Origin: a virus
Reading direction: 5' to 3' (one strand)
IMG/VR virus record: IMGVR_UViG_3300050821_007696
Location: 20,236-84,235 of that record
DNA: 64,000 bases
Position numbers and translations under genes: made by a program. Below, one piece after another: positions 40,855 through 48,150 of the stretch. Below the pieces are notes generated by a model. That model made no database searches. It saw only the letters and a list, made by a program, of their open reading frames with translations, and was not told the origin of the DNA. Position 1 is the first letter of the stretch; each line of letters starts with the position of its first letter.

Positions 40855-42198
40855 ATGAATAATGATGATTACTCGTGGATGGCGCGCTCCGGTCATCCCG
40901 CCGCGGGGCAGCGCCCGCCGTGGGACATCGAGACGGTGCCCCACGCCTGGGCCGACACCGACACGATGACCGCCCCGCCCCCCGTGCCCGCCCGCTACAC
41001 GCCGACCGCCGTCAGCCCGGCAGTAAAGGAAGACCGAGATGATGATCATGATTCCCGTCGGGGTGACGATCCTGGCCTACGCCGGGCTCGGGCTCGGGCT
41101 TCTCGTCCGCGGCGCAGTCCGGTGGTCACGCCGGATGTGGCAGCCCTCACCCTGACCGCTGTCGTCCCGGTGTACAACGGGGCACTCGGCCTGGCAGAGA
41201 CCCTGCACGCGCTGCGCTCCCAGACCACGGCCCCGGACCGGGTCATCGTCATCGACGACGGCAGCACGGACAACACGTCCGAGATCGCGCGCTCGTTCGG
41301 GGTCGAGGTCTTCCGCCGCGAGCAGCGGTCGGGCAGCAAGTCCCGCGCGCTCAACCACGTGCTGATGGAAATCGGCACCGACCTGGTCCTGAACGTCGAC
41401 GACGACACCGTGCTCTGCGAGGACTACGTCAAGCGGATCAAGTGCGCGTTCGCCGACCCGCAGGTAGCAGTCGCCGCGGGCATCGTCCAGGTGTGGAACC
41501 CTAAAGGCGTCCTCCAGCGCGGGCGCCAGGTCGAGTACCTGCTCGGCCAGCACCTGTACCGGCCCATCCAGAACTTCTGGTCCTCGCCCACCGTGTGCCC
41601 CGGTGCCGCCTGCGCCTACCGCCGCGCCCCGCTCGCCGCCGCCGGCGGTTTCCCTGACGACACCGTCGCCGAGGACATGGCCTACACCTGGCAGATGATG
41701 CTCACCGGGTACAAGGCGGTGTACGTGGCCGGCGCCGAGTGCTACGTCATCGACCCGCGCACGCCGCAGGAGCTGGGCACCCAGCTGTGGCGGTGGATGT
41801 CCGGCTACTTCCAGTGCGTGCGGCTGAACTGGCGCGAGGTAACCCGGCGCAAGAAGGTGCTGGCGCTGCTGATCCTGGCGAGCATGTGGGACATCGTGTC
41901 GCTGCCGCTGTGGCTGGTTTCCCCGCTAGTGCTGGCCGGGTCGCACGGCCGGTCGTTCCTTGAGGTGATGCTGATCGCCCTGTTCGGCACCGACCTGGCC
42001 GTCACCGTGCCCGTCGTGGCGGTCGCCGCGGTCCGGCGCGGCATCAACCCGCTGCGGGCGCTGGCGAACGTCCCGCTTATCTGGGTGATGCGGGCGTTCA
42101 ACTTCTGGTACTCCGGCAAGGCAATGCTGTACGAGCTGGTCCTGGTCCCGTGCCAGTGGAAGGCCAGCCTGTCCGTCTTCAAGAAGGGGCACGCGTGA
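40855..42198 (+). CDS. Processive family 2 glycosyltransferase (NodC/PgaC-like), membrane
   Basis: The GT2 domain begins near residue 98: LTAVVPVYNGALGLAETL, VIVIDDGSTDNTSEIA, LVLNVDDDTVLCEDYV (DxD), TVAEDMAYTWQMM (catalytic base) and QLWRWMSGYFQ, a Q-x-x-R-W motif of processive synthases. Several C-terminal membrane helices follow. ATG at 40855 has AAGGAG, but codons 41039-41121 look unnatural in this frame because a small gene overlaps there; GTG 41122 may be the true GT2 start. Expected product: a beta-linked polysaccharide such as a GlcNAc polymer. Confidence 0.8.
   Translation: MNNDDYSWMARSGHPAAGQRPPWDIETVPHAWADTDTMTAPPPVPARYTPTAVSPAVKEDRDDDHDSRRGDDPGLRRARARASRPRRSPVVTPDVAALTLTAVVPVYNGALGLAETLHALRSQTTAPDRVIVIDDGSTDNTSEIARSFGVEVFRREQRSGSKSRALNHVLMEIGTDLVLNVDDDTVLCEDYVKRIKCAFADPQVAVAAGIVQVWNPKGVLQRGRQVEYLLGQHLYRPIQNFWSSPTVCPGAACAYRRAPLAAAGGFPDDTVAEDMAYTWQMMLTGYKAVYVAGAECYVIDPRTPQELGTQLWRWMSGYFQCVRLNWREVTRRKKVLALLILASMWDIVSLPLWLVSPLVLAGSHGRSFLEVMLIALFGTDLAVTVPVVAVAAVRRGINPLRALANVPLIWVMRAFNFWYSGKAMLYELVLVPCQWKASLSVFKKGHA
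41039..41155 (+). CDS. Small membrane peptide overlapping the GT2 gene
   Basis: A 38-residue frame, MMIMIPVGVTILAYAGLGLGLLVRGAVRWSRRMWQPSP: one membrane helix and a basic end. It has AAAGGAAG six bases upstream of its ATG, and GC-rich third positions, whereas the GT2 frame over the same bases is T-rich at third positions. Real translation is therefore likely in this frame. Confidence 0.55.
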   Translation: MMIMIPVGVTILAYAGLGLGLLVRGAVRWSRRMWQPSP

Positions 42199-43100
42199 AC
42201 GCGAAACTGTTCTTCCGGCGCCTGGCCGTCATCGCCGTCGCCGTGCTCCTGCTGGCCGGCATCGGCTCTGCTGCCGCATGGCGGGCCGGGGCGTTCAGCA
42301 CAGCGGGCAGCACTGCCGCCGGGCTTGCCGTGACCGGAAGGTCGCAGGCGGTCCGGGTTACCCTGCCCCCGGCGCCGAAGGGCCTGCCCGTCCTGGCGAA
42401 CAGCTGCTCGGCCGGGTACGTCACCTTTACCTTCGACGACGGGCCGGACAAGGACACCCTCGCGCTGGCCAGCGAGCTGCTCGCCGAGCACGTGCCCGCG
42501 GTGTTCTTCGAGATCGGCGACAAGGTCGCGGCGACTCCGGGCATCACGAGGCTGCTCGCGCAGCGCCACTTCGTGATCGGGGACCACACCTGGGACCACG
42601 CGTCGCTGACCGGCGCGAGCACCAAGACGAAGCCGCTGACCGACGCCCAGGTGAAGACCGAGCTGACCCGGGCGATGGCGGCGGTCAGCGCAGCCGGGGC
42701 ACCCAGGCCGAAGCTGTGGCGGGCACCGTACGACGACGTCAGCCAGCACGACGTCTCCATTGCCGCCTCACTCGGGCTGCGGCTGGTCATGAGCTACGGC
42801 CTGGCCCAGGGCGGCAACATCGACGACAGCCAGGACTGGTCCGGCAACTCGGCCGCGTCCGTCGCCGCGCACGTCGACACCGGCTACACCCTGGACGGCT
42901 CGTCGTTCCCCGGCATGCGCAACCAGACGATCCTGTCCTTCCACGACGGGATCAACGCGACCGCGCCGAACACGATCAAGGCCATTCCCGTGATCGTCGC
43001 CTTCATGAACCGGCACCACCTGTGCGCGACCAGCACGGTACGCCCGGACGCGACCGGCGGCGTGGTCAGCCAGACTTCGGTCGCGGCAGGCGGCGAGTAA
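42195..43100 (+). CDS. NodB-type polysaccharide deacetylase, membrane-anchored
   Basis: A 301-residue protein with an N-terminal signal anchor (LAVIAVAVLLLAGIGSAAAW), then the NodB domain: motif 1 VTFTFDDGPDKD (Asp base), motif 2 GDHTWDHASL (two metal His), motif 3 LWRAPYDD, and a late TILSFHDG. Removes acetyl groups from GlcNAc-type polymers outside the membrane. GTG overlaps the GT2 stop, so synthase and deacetylase are coupled, as in PNAG or Nod-factor loci. Confidence 0.85.
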   Translation: MNAKLFFRRLAVIAVAVLLLAGIGSAAAWRAGAFSTAGSTAAGLAVTGRSQAVRVTLPPAPKGLPVLANSCSAGYVTFTFDDGPDKDTLALASELLAEHVPAVFFEIGDKVAATPGITRLLAQRHFVIGDHTWDHASLTGASTKTKPLTDAQVKTELTRAMAAVSAAGAPRPKLWRAPYDDVSQHDVSIAASLGLRLVMSYGLAQGGNIDDSQDWSGNSAASVAAHVDTGYTLDGSSFPGMRNQTILSFHDGINATAPNTIKAIPVIVAFMNRHHLCATSTVRPDATGGVVSQTSVAAGGE

Positions 43101-43158
43101 GGCAGCAGCCCGTCAGCGGGGCCTCACCCGGCGCAGCTTCATCGTCGCCGCGGCGGCC

Positions 43159-44142
43159 TTGCTGGCGGGCTGCACGACAGGTAACCATGAGACCAGGCCC
43201 AGCAGCCCGCCTCCGGAAGGACAGTCCGTGACAGGTCACCACCACCCGCACCCGAAGCCGCCGAAGCCCCCCGTCCCCCCGTCCCCGCCCGTGACCGGCA
43301 AGTACCTGTTCGAGGACGAGTTCACCGGGCCGGCCGGCGCGTCCCCGGACGAGGGCACCTCGCCGTCGTCGAAGCTGTGGACGCTGCGCAGCGGCTTCAC
43401 CAACAACGGCGCCTACGTGACCGGCAGCCCGGCGGTCGCCTACCTGGACGGCAGCGCGCAGGGCAACCTGGTGCTGGCCGTCGGGAAGGCGGGCTCCCTC
43501 GGGGCGAAGGCGGGCTTCTTCCCGGCCCCGATCCTCGACACCGGCGGCGGCCCTGCTTCGCAGCAGTACCCGAGCGACGGCAGCCCGGTGAACTTCGCGC
43601 TCCAGCCGGGCATGTCCTGCGAGATGCGGGTCGCGGTCAACACGGTTGCCGGCACCTGGCCCGCGGCGTGGTTCGTGCCGGTTCTCGCCGGGGCGAACTA
43701 CCCGGAGGGCTGGTCCGAGATCGACATGGAGGAGAGCTACGGGACCGGTTTCGCGGACTCCTCGATCTGGAGCACGTCGTCCGGCGGCGACCTGGTGAAC
43801 ACGGCGAACCCGAAGGTGCTGCCGAAGCTGGACAGCGGCTTCCACGTGTTCCGCCTCGACTACGAGGGCTCGGGCAGCACCGTGTCGCAGGTCTCGATGT
43901 ACCTGGACAACGCGGCTGTCCCGTACAGCACGATGACCCCGGCCGCAGCCAAGGCCAAGGGCGCCGTCTGGAACTACGACAGCAACCAGGGCATGTTCAT
44001 CGAGCTGAACGTAGCGGTATTCAGCACCACCACCTGGCAGCCGACGCCGCCGAAGGCCGGCAGCACCCCCGGCGTGATCATGCAGGTCGACTACGCCCGG
44101 GCGTGGGCTCCTGCCGGGCCTGACCCGGTCGCCGGGAAATAA
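43159..44142 (+). CDS. Tat/lipoprotein with GH16-like glycosidase domain
   Basis: Mature part: LLAGCTTG lipobox, His/Pro-rich linker, then a GH16-like beta-sandwich with EGWSEIDMEESYG carrying the E-x-D-x-x-E catalytic pattern (around residue 195). Reading upstream in the same frame to about 43099 gives RQRGLTRRSFIVAAAALLAGC, a twin-arginine signal, yet this stretch has no ATG, GTG or TTG; TTG 43159 is the only standard start and leaves no signal peptide. See findings. Likely cuts or remodels the polymer made by the two genes before it. Confidence 0.7.
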   Translation: MLAGCTTGNHETRPSSPPPEGQSVTGHHHPHPKPPKPPVPPSPPVTGKYLFEDEFTGPAGASPDEGTSPSSKLWTLRSGFTNNGAYVTGSPAVAYLDGSAQGNLVLAVGKAGSLGAKAGFFPAPILDTGGGPASQQYPSDGSPVNFALQPGMSCEMRVAVNTVAGTWPAAWFVPVLAGANYPEGWSEIDMEESYGTGFADSSIWSTSSGGDLVNTANPKVLPKLDSGFHVFRLDYEGSGSTVSQVSMYLDNAAVPYSTMTPAAAKAKGAVWNYDSNQGMFIELNVAVFSTTTWQPTPPKAGSTPGVIMQVDYARAWAPAGPDPVAGK

Positions 44143-44198
44143 CCGCCAGCCGGGCCATGTTAGGGACGTAACCCAGTGAGGCCGCGCCCGGCTGGCGG
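44143..44198 (+). terminator. Long-loop hairpin after the polysaccharide module
   Basis: CCGCCAGCCGGGC pairs perfectly with GCCCGGCTGGCGG (13 bp) across a 30-base loop, starting at the stop codon. Same architecture as the hairpins at 16013 and 40772. Confidence 0.75.
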
Positions 44199-44211
44199 GG
44201 ACACGATCAGG

Positions 44212-44318
44212 ACGCCGCCCAATAAGGCAACGCCCCGCCCCGGACCCGGTTGCAAACGGGTGCGAATCCCGTGCTGCAGGCAGCGGTGACAGTCCGTGCC
44301 AGCCGGATGCGACGGCCG
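44212..44318 (+). ncRNA. Cobalamin-riboswitch-like RNA
   Basis: The sequence holds, in order, AATAAGGCAA, CGGGTGCGAATCCCG (P4 with the conserved GGTGCGAATCC), GCTGCAGGCAGCGGTGA (counterpart of the GCTGnCCCGCAaCgGTGA segment) and AGCCGGATGCGACGGCC (like the B12 box AGYCMGGAkACC...GCC). This order and spacing match class I cobalamin aptamers. A terminator-type hairpin overlaps its 3' end. The first gene downstream on the plus strand starts at 44637. Assignment needs a covariance-model check. Confidence 0.6.
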
Positions 44319-44353
44319 CTCTCCAAGCCTCCGGGGAGCGGCCGTTGCCGTCA
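44311..44353 (+). terminator. Hairpin downstream of the riboswitch-like RNA
   Basis: CGGCCGCTC (44313-44321) pairs with GAGCGGCCG (44336-44344); the flanking GACGG/CCGTC can extend it. It overlaps the predicted B12-box end, so aptamer and terminator could be alternatives, the usual expression platform. Confidence 0.7.
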
Positions 44354-44368
44354 GTGCCAGCTGGCACT
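44353..44368. repeat. 16-bp palindrome, copy 5
   Basis: Perfect AGTGCCAGCTGGCACT. On the minus strand it overlaps a second in-frame TAG located seven codons after the stop of the small gene at 44388, which suggests that gene once ended at the palindrome. Confidence 0.9.
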
Positions 44369-44387
44369 ACGCGCGGACGCTGGGGAG

Positions 44388-44546
44388 CTAAGGGTGCACC
44401 CACGGGCGCCAGGCGAACACCACCTCAAGGGCGAGGCAGGCACCGCCGGCGTAGGCAATCGCATCGGCGTGATGGGCTGCGGAGCCGCCGGTCCAGGCGA
44501 GGATCGCCGCGATGACGAACAGGATGAAAGACAGGATGCCGAACAC
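44388..44546 (-). CDS. Small two-helix membrane protein
   Basis: A 52-residue protein, GTG start with AAGGAAAGG upstream: VFGILSFILFVIAAILAWTGG, then AIAYAGGACLALEVVFAW. Isolated on the minus strand inside a plus-strand region, between the riboswitch-like RNA and the helicase operon. Confidence 0.6.
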   Translation of the reverse strand: MFGILSFILFVIAAILAWTGGSAAHHADAIAYAGGACLALEVVFAWRPWVHP

Positions 44547-44636
44547 CGGGCGCCTTTCCTTGCGGGAACGGGTCCGGCTCCCGGTAAAACGGGCCGCGGC
44601 TCAGGTACCTTCCAGTTACCCACGAAAGGGGGACGC

Positions 44637-44897
44637 GTGCAACTGAAGCTCGTTACCGCGGAGACAGCTAAGTGCCGGGCCTGCCCGCCGCAGGAGGCGC
44701 TGCCCGTCGTGGAGGTGCTGTGCCCGCACGGTTTCGGCTACCCGGTCGGGGATGTGCCGGGGCTGACCGCGAAAGAGTTGCAGCTGATGCTGCTTGCCGC
44801 TGAAGTCGGGTTCGGGGAGTGGGCCGGAGGGCGCGTTACCAAGGAAGACGAGGCAGCACTGGCAAAATTCCGGGCTTTCGTAGAGGGAACCTCGTGA
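44637..44897 (+). CDS. Small CxxC protein
   Basis: An 86-residue protein: QLKLVTAETAKCRACPPQEALPVVEVLCPHGFGYPVG, then a helical half. GTG preceded by GAAAGGGGG. First gene of the helicase operon and the first possible target of the upstream riboswitch-like RNA. Confidence 0.6.
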   Translation: MQLKLVTAETAKCRACPPQEALPVVEVLCPHGFGYPVGDVPGLTAKELQLMLLAAEVGFGEWAGGRVTKEDEAALAKFRAFVEGTS

Positions 44898-45145
44898 CGT
44901 TCGCTAACAACCTCTACCTGGTCGTCGGCGGCTTCACCCTGCTGATGCCTGTCTGCTGGCTGCTGTGGCCGCGCGTACTGGCGTCGTGGGGCAAGGTGTC
45001 CGGGGCAGAGGTCTCCTACCTGCTGGCAATGACCGGATTCTCGTTCGTGCCGGGCTTCGCCTGGGCGACGCGGGGCCTCATGCTCATGGACCTCGCAGTT
45101 TACGTACTGCTGTACCTGAGGCAGCGGCGGAAGGAGAAGGCGTGA
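44894..45145 (+). CDS. Small membrane protein
   Basis: An 83-residue protein with three hydrophobic segments (YLVVGGFTLLMPVCWLLWP, VSYLLAMTGFSFVPGFAW, GLMLMDLAVYVLLYL) and a basic tail. GTG overlaps the previous stop. Confidence 0.6.
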   Translation: MTFANNLYLVVGGFTLLMPVCWLLWPRVLASWGKVSGAEVSYLLAMTGFSFVPGFAWATRGLMLMDLAVYVLLYLRQRRKEKA

Positions 45146-45213
45146 GCGGTGACGAGGTGATCCCGGGAGAACGCGACACGGACCTGCCGGCCTTCATCAC
45201 CGGGCTCGCGTGA
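45142..45213 (+). CDS. 23-residue peptide
   Basis: VSGDEVIPGERDTDLPAFITGLA, with AAGGAGAAGG just before its GTG and overlaps on both sides. Could be a leader coupling translation into the helicase gene. Confidence 0.45.
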   Translation: MSGDEVIPGERDTDLPAFITGLA

Positions 45214-47048
45214 GCACCGTCTTCGGCGAGCTTGACCAGTCGGGGCAGTTCATCCTCGTCACCTGCACCGGGGACGCCCGGGACACGGACCAGTGCGCGG
45301 GCGTGCTGCGCAGCCTGACCGCCGCCGTCAACCCGACGCAGAACGAGCACGTGTACGCGGTGCCGCTGTCGTGGTCGGCGTGCACCCAGCTCGCGCATTC
45401 GTTCACCGGGGAGCCCGCGTGGGACGGGCAGCCGGGCCTGAGCTGGGCGCCGGGGGCGGCGCTGTCCGCGTGGCTGTTCGCGGAGATCCTGCGCCGCTCG
45501 TGCGAGGGCGACTTCACCGGGCAGCCGCCGGCCCGCGTCCCGATGGCCCACCAGCGGGCCGGGGCGGTCGCCGTCGGGATGAACGGCCGGTTCATCTTCT
45601 GCGACGACATGGGCACCGGGAAGTCCCAGACGTACCTTATGAGCCTGGCCGAGCTGGAGGCCCGCAACCGCAGCCCGTGGCCGGCGCTGCTGGTGACCCC
45701 GGCCGGGGTGGTCGACACGGTGCTGGAAGAGGTGCCGCAGATCTACCCCGGCTGGACGGCGGTCGCCTACCGGGGCGGCTCGCGGCAGCGGTACCTGAAG
45801 TCGAACGCGCAGCTGCTGGTGATGGGATACGAGACGATGCGCAACGACACCGGGGACAGTAAGAAACCGGGGCCGCTGATGAAGTTCCGCGCGGGCACGC
45901 TGATCCTAGATGAGTGTCATTTTCTTTGTAACTTTGCTTCACTTCAGTCACGCGAGGCCCGCAAGCTGGCGAAGTCCGTCCGGAACGTGTTCGCCGGGTC
46001 CGGCACCCCGATCACCCTGAACGCGGCCGGCTTCTGGCCGGTGCTCAACTCGCTGTACCCGGACAGTTACCCGAGCCGCGACCGGTTCAAGAGGCTGTAC
46101 TTCCTGTCCCGGGGCAAGGCGCAGTACGGCAGCGGGGACTCCGACATCCTCGGCCTCGACCCGCTGCGGGAAAAGCAGTTCCGGGTGGAGATGCAGGGGG
46201 TGTTCCGACGGGTCGCCAAGGCCGACGTGCTCGACCTGCCGCCCAAGACCTACTCCCGGCGCTACGTGGAGATCCCGGCCGCCTGGCGGGCCGCCTACGA
46301 CCAGATGGAAGCCGACATGCTAGCCGAGCTGCCCGACCAGCTGACCCCGCTGGAGGCCCGCGCGGCGATCGTCAAGATGATGCGGCTGCGGCAGCTGGCC
46401 TGCTCGGCGTGCGACGTCACGGTCACCCGCGAGGTAGAGCAGAAGCCCCGGTCGCCGAACTTCGGCCAGGAGGTGGAGCACACCTCGGTCACCTTGAAAG
46501 AGCCGTGCTGGAAGGGCGCAGAGCTGGTCAGCATCCTGCGCGAGCTGCACGAGGCCGAAGGGGAGTTCGACGAGCGCGGCGGCCAGCACGGGCACGTCGT
46601 AGGGTCGCGGCCGGCGATCACCTTCGCCGAGTCAGCCCAGCTGGTACGGCTGTGCGGGCAGGCGGCGGAGAAGAAGGGGTACGCCGTCGGGTACTTCGAC
46701 GGGGACGTGAAACCCGCGGAGCGCAGTGAGGTACGGCACGCATTCCAGGCGAACAAACTCGACCTGCTCTGCGTTACTACTGGAGCGGGCGGCGCCGGGC
46801 TGAACCTCACCGCGGCAGACACGGTAGTGTTCGTGGCGCCGCCGTGGGGGTACGTCCCCAGGACGCAGTCCGAGGACCGGGCCTACCGGCTGGGGCAGAC
46901 TAAGCCGGTGCAGGTGATCGACATCATCGCCAAGGACTCGGTGGAGAGCCGGGTGCTGGCGCGGCTGCGGGAGAAGGCCGGGAACCTGGCCGAGCTGGTC
47001 GCCGACCGGCGCATTGTTGAGTCCTTCCTCGGCGGAGGGGGGCGCTAG
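45210..47048 (+). CDS. SNF2-like DEAD-box helicase/ATPase
   Basis: A 612-residue superfamily 2 ATPase. Walker A FCDDMGTGKSQ (residues 130-140), motif Ia ALLVTPAGVV, motif II LILDECHFL, motif III AGSGTPITLN, and a C-terminal RecA-like half with VTTGAGGAGLNL and SEDRAYRLGQTKPVQVIDI (motif VI). This is the usual phage replicative or recombination-associated SNF2 helicase. GTG start overlapping the 23-residue peptide. A TA-rich patch at 45905-45940 interrupts the otherwise GC-rich codon use without breaking the frame. Confidence 0.9.
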   Translation: MSTVFGELDQSGQFILVTCTGDARDTDQCAGVLRSLTAAVNPTQNEHVYAVPLSWSACTQLAHSFTGEPAWDGQPGLSWAPGAALSAWLFAEILRRSCEGDFTGQPPARVPMAHQRAGAVAVGMNGRFIFCDDMGTGKSQTYLMSLAELEARNRSPWPALLVTPAGVVDTVLEEVPQIYPGWTAVAYRGGSRQRYLKSNAQLLVMGYETMRNDTGDSKKPGPLMKFRAGTLILDECHFLCNFASLQSREARKLAKSVRNVFAGSGTPITLNAAGFWPVLNSLYPDSYPSRDRFKRLYFLSRGKAQYGSGDSDILGLDPLREKQFRVEMQGVFRRVAKADVLDLPPKTYSRRYVEIPAAWRAAYDQMEADMLAELPDQLTPLEARAAIVKMMRLRQLACSACDVTVTREVEQKPRSPNFGQEVEHTSVTLKEPCWKGAELVSILRELHEAEGEFDERGGQHGHVVGSRPAITFAESAQLVRLCGQAAEKKGYAVGYFDGDVKPAERSEVRHAFQANKLDLLCVTTGAGGAGLNLTAADTVVFVAPPWGYVPRTQSEDRAYRLGQTKPVQVIDIIAKDSVESRVLARLREKAGNLAELVADRRIVESFLGGGGR

Positions 47049-47065
47049 AAGGAGAAGGAGAGCGG

Positions 47066-47224
47066 ATGACAGGCAGGAAGCAGAACGCCGTCCGCGTGCC
47101 CGCGGGAGCTTTGCGCCTGCTGGCGCTGGACGCCCTGCAGCGGTACGTACACGACATGGGACTGCTCCAGCCTGGCGACATGCTGTTCAGCAAGATCCTC
47201 GACCGCGTGTGCGATGCCGAGTAA
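47066..47224 (+). CDS. Small helical protein
   Basis: A 52-residue protein (VRVPAGALRLLALDALQRYVHDMGLLQPGDMLFSKILDRVCDAE); ATG follows AAGGAGAAGGAGAGCGG. Helical with RHH-like length but no clear motif. Confidence 0.6.
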   Translation: MTGRKQNAVRVPAGALRLLALDALQRYVHDMGLLQPGDMLFSKILDRVCDAE

Positions 47225-47522
47225 GCGGGGCAAGGGGAAGAAGCGCCAGCATGTCTACCGCAGGCCGAAAGCACGGCCGGGCGCGAAGTTCCCCGGCAGC
47301 CACCACTGCCCCGAGTGCGGCAAGTGGTGCTACCGGACGCGGGATGACGCGCAGGACGCCGTGCGGCAGATGCACCCGGGTGCGACGGTGCACTATTACG
47401 AGTGCACGACCGAGGCCGGCGCCTGGTGGCATTTCACGTCGATGACCGCGGCGCAAGTGGAGGACATCCGCGCCCGCGAGTCAGTCCTGCCTCCGGACGA
47501 GCCGGAAGAATTCGCCTGCTAA
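47214..47522 (+). CDS. Zinc-ribbon protein
   Basis: A 102-residue protein: basic N-terminus, HHCPECGKWCYRTRDDAQDAVRQMHPGATVHYYEC, then AWWHFTSM, a common phage zinc-ribbon layout in which C-x2-C, a later Cys and His complete the site. Overlaps the preceding gene by 11 bases. Possibly nucleic-acid-binding. Confidence 0.65.
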   Translation: MPSKRGKGKKRQHVYRRPKARPGAKFPGSHHCPECGKWCYRTRDDAQDAVRQMHPGATVHYYECTTEAGAWWHFTSMTAAQVEDIRARESVLPPDEPEEFAC

Positions 47523-47538
47523 AGGTGTTGCACGTGCT

Positions 47539-47685
47539 ATGACTAGTAAAGGACAGCCTGCCTGCCCGTACCGGCTTTCCTGCGTGTGCGACTGCCGCAA
47601 CGAGGACGGGACGCGAGGCGGCTGCCTCGACAACCGGCACTGCGGCAAGCACGCCCGGGGCTGCCACTACTACTGCGGAACCTGA
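47539..47685 (+). CDS. 48-residue Cys-rich protein
   Basis: MTSKGQPACPYRLSCVCDCRNEDG...CLDNRHCGKHARGCHYYCGT: nine Cys and three His. No strong RBS. One of a run of four tiny Cys-rich genes to 48067. Confidence 0.55.
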   Translation: MTSKGQPACPYRLSCVCDCRNEDGTRGGCLDNRHCGKHARGCHYYCGT

Positions 47686-47695
47686 AGGAGCCAGC

Positions 47696-47830
47696 ATGCC
47701 GGTCTGCGGTGTTACCTGGGGGATGTGCGCGATGCGCAGCGGAAATGGCCGGAACAACCCGCACCTGTGCACCGACACCAGCGGGAAGGCGCACCACCAC
47801 GTGTGCACCGCCTGCGAGACGCCGAAGTGA
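47696..47830 (+). CDS. 44-residue Cys/His-rich protein
   Basis: MPVCGVTWGMCAMRSGNGRNNPHLCTDTSGKAHHHVCTACETPK, with AAGGAG before its ATG and its stop overlapping the next start. Two C-x6-C/C-x2-C zinc sites are possible. Confidence 0.6.
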   Translation: MPVCGVTWGMCAMRSGNGRNNPHLCTDTSGKAHHHVCTACETPK

Positions 47831-47940
47831 CCCGGCCGCCGAAGCCGGCGGACCCGGACTGCGGGTACTGCCAGTACATCTGGCACCAGAGCCGGTGGCT
47901 CCTGTCGGTGCACCCCAACTGCCGGCGGCACAGGAAGTAA
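47827..47940 (+). CDS. 37-residue Cys/His peptide
   Basis: VTRPPKPADPDCGYCQYIWHQSRWLLSVHPNCRRHRK: C-x2-C plus C-x3-H, a mini zinc finger. GTG overlaps the previous stop. Confidence 0.55.
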   Translation: MTRPPKPADPDCGYCQYIWHQSRWLLSVHPNCRRHRK

Positions 47941-47950
47941 AGGAGAACAG

Positions 47951-48067
47951 GTGGCGAGGAAAGAGCAGTGCCCCGAACAGTGCTACCAGTGCAGCAACCA
48001 GTGCAAGCTCGAAGCGGGCCACCCCTGGACGCAGATGCACGACTGCGGCCGGGACCACAGCAAGTAA
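47951..48067 (+). CDS. 38-residue Cys-rich peptide
   Basis: VARKEQCPEQCYQCSNQCKLEAGHPWTQMHDCGRDHSK, with AAAGGAGAACAG before the GTG. Six Cys/His ligand pairs in regular spacing. Followed by 83 non-coding bases holding the RBS of the methyltransferase gene. Confidence 0.6.
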   Translation: MARKEQCPEQCYQCSNQCKLEAGHPWTQMHDCGRDHSK

Positions 48068-48150
48068 AGGACAGGCCGGGGCCGGCCCAGCTTCTCACGT
48101 GACCCGAAGTGGAAACGCCAGGCCCGGTTACAACTGGAGAGGAAGCACGC

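Noticed and set aside
44225-44300. tRNA-Cys-like sequence (TTGCAAA loop followed by a T-arm-like GGGTGCGAATCCC)
   Set aside because: There is no variable loop or matching acceptor stem; the same bases fit the P4 region of a cobalamin aptamer better.
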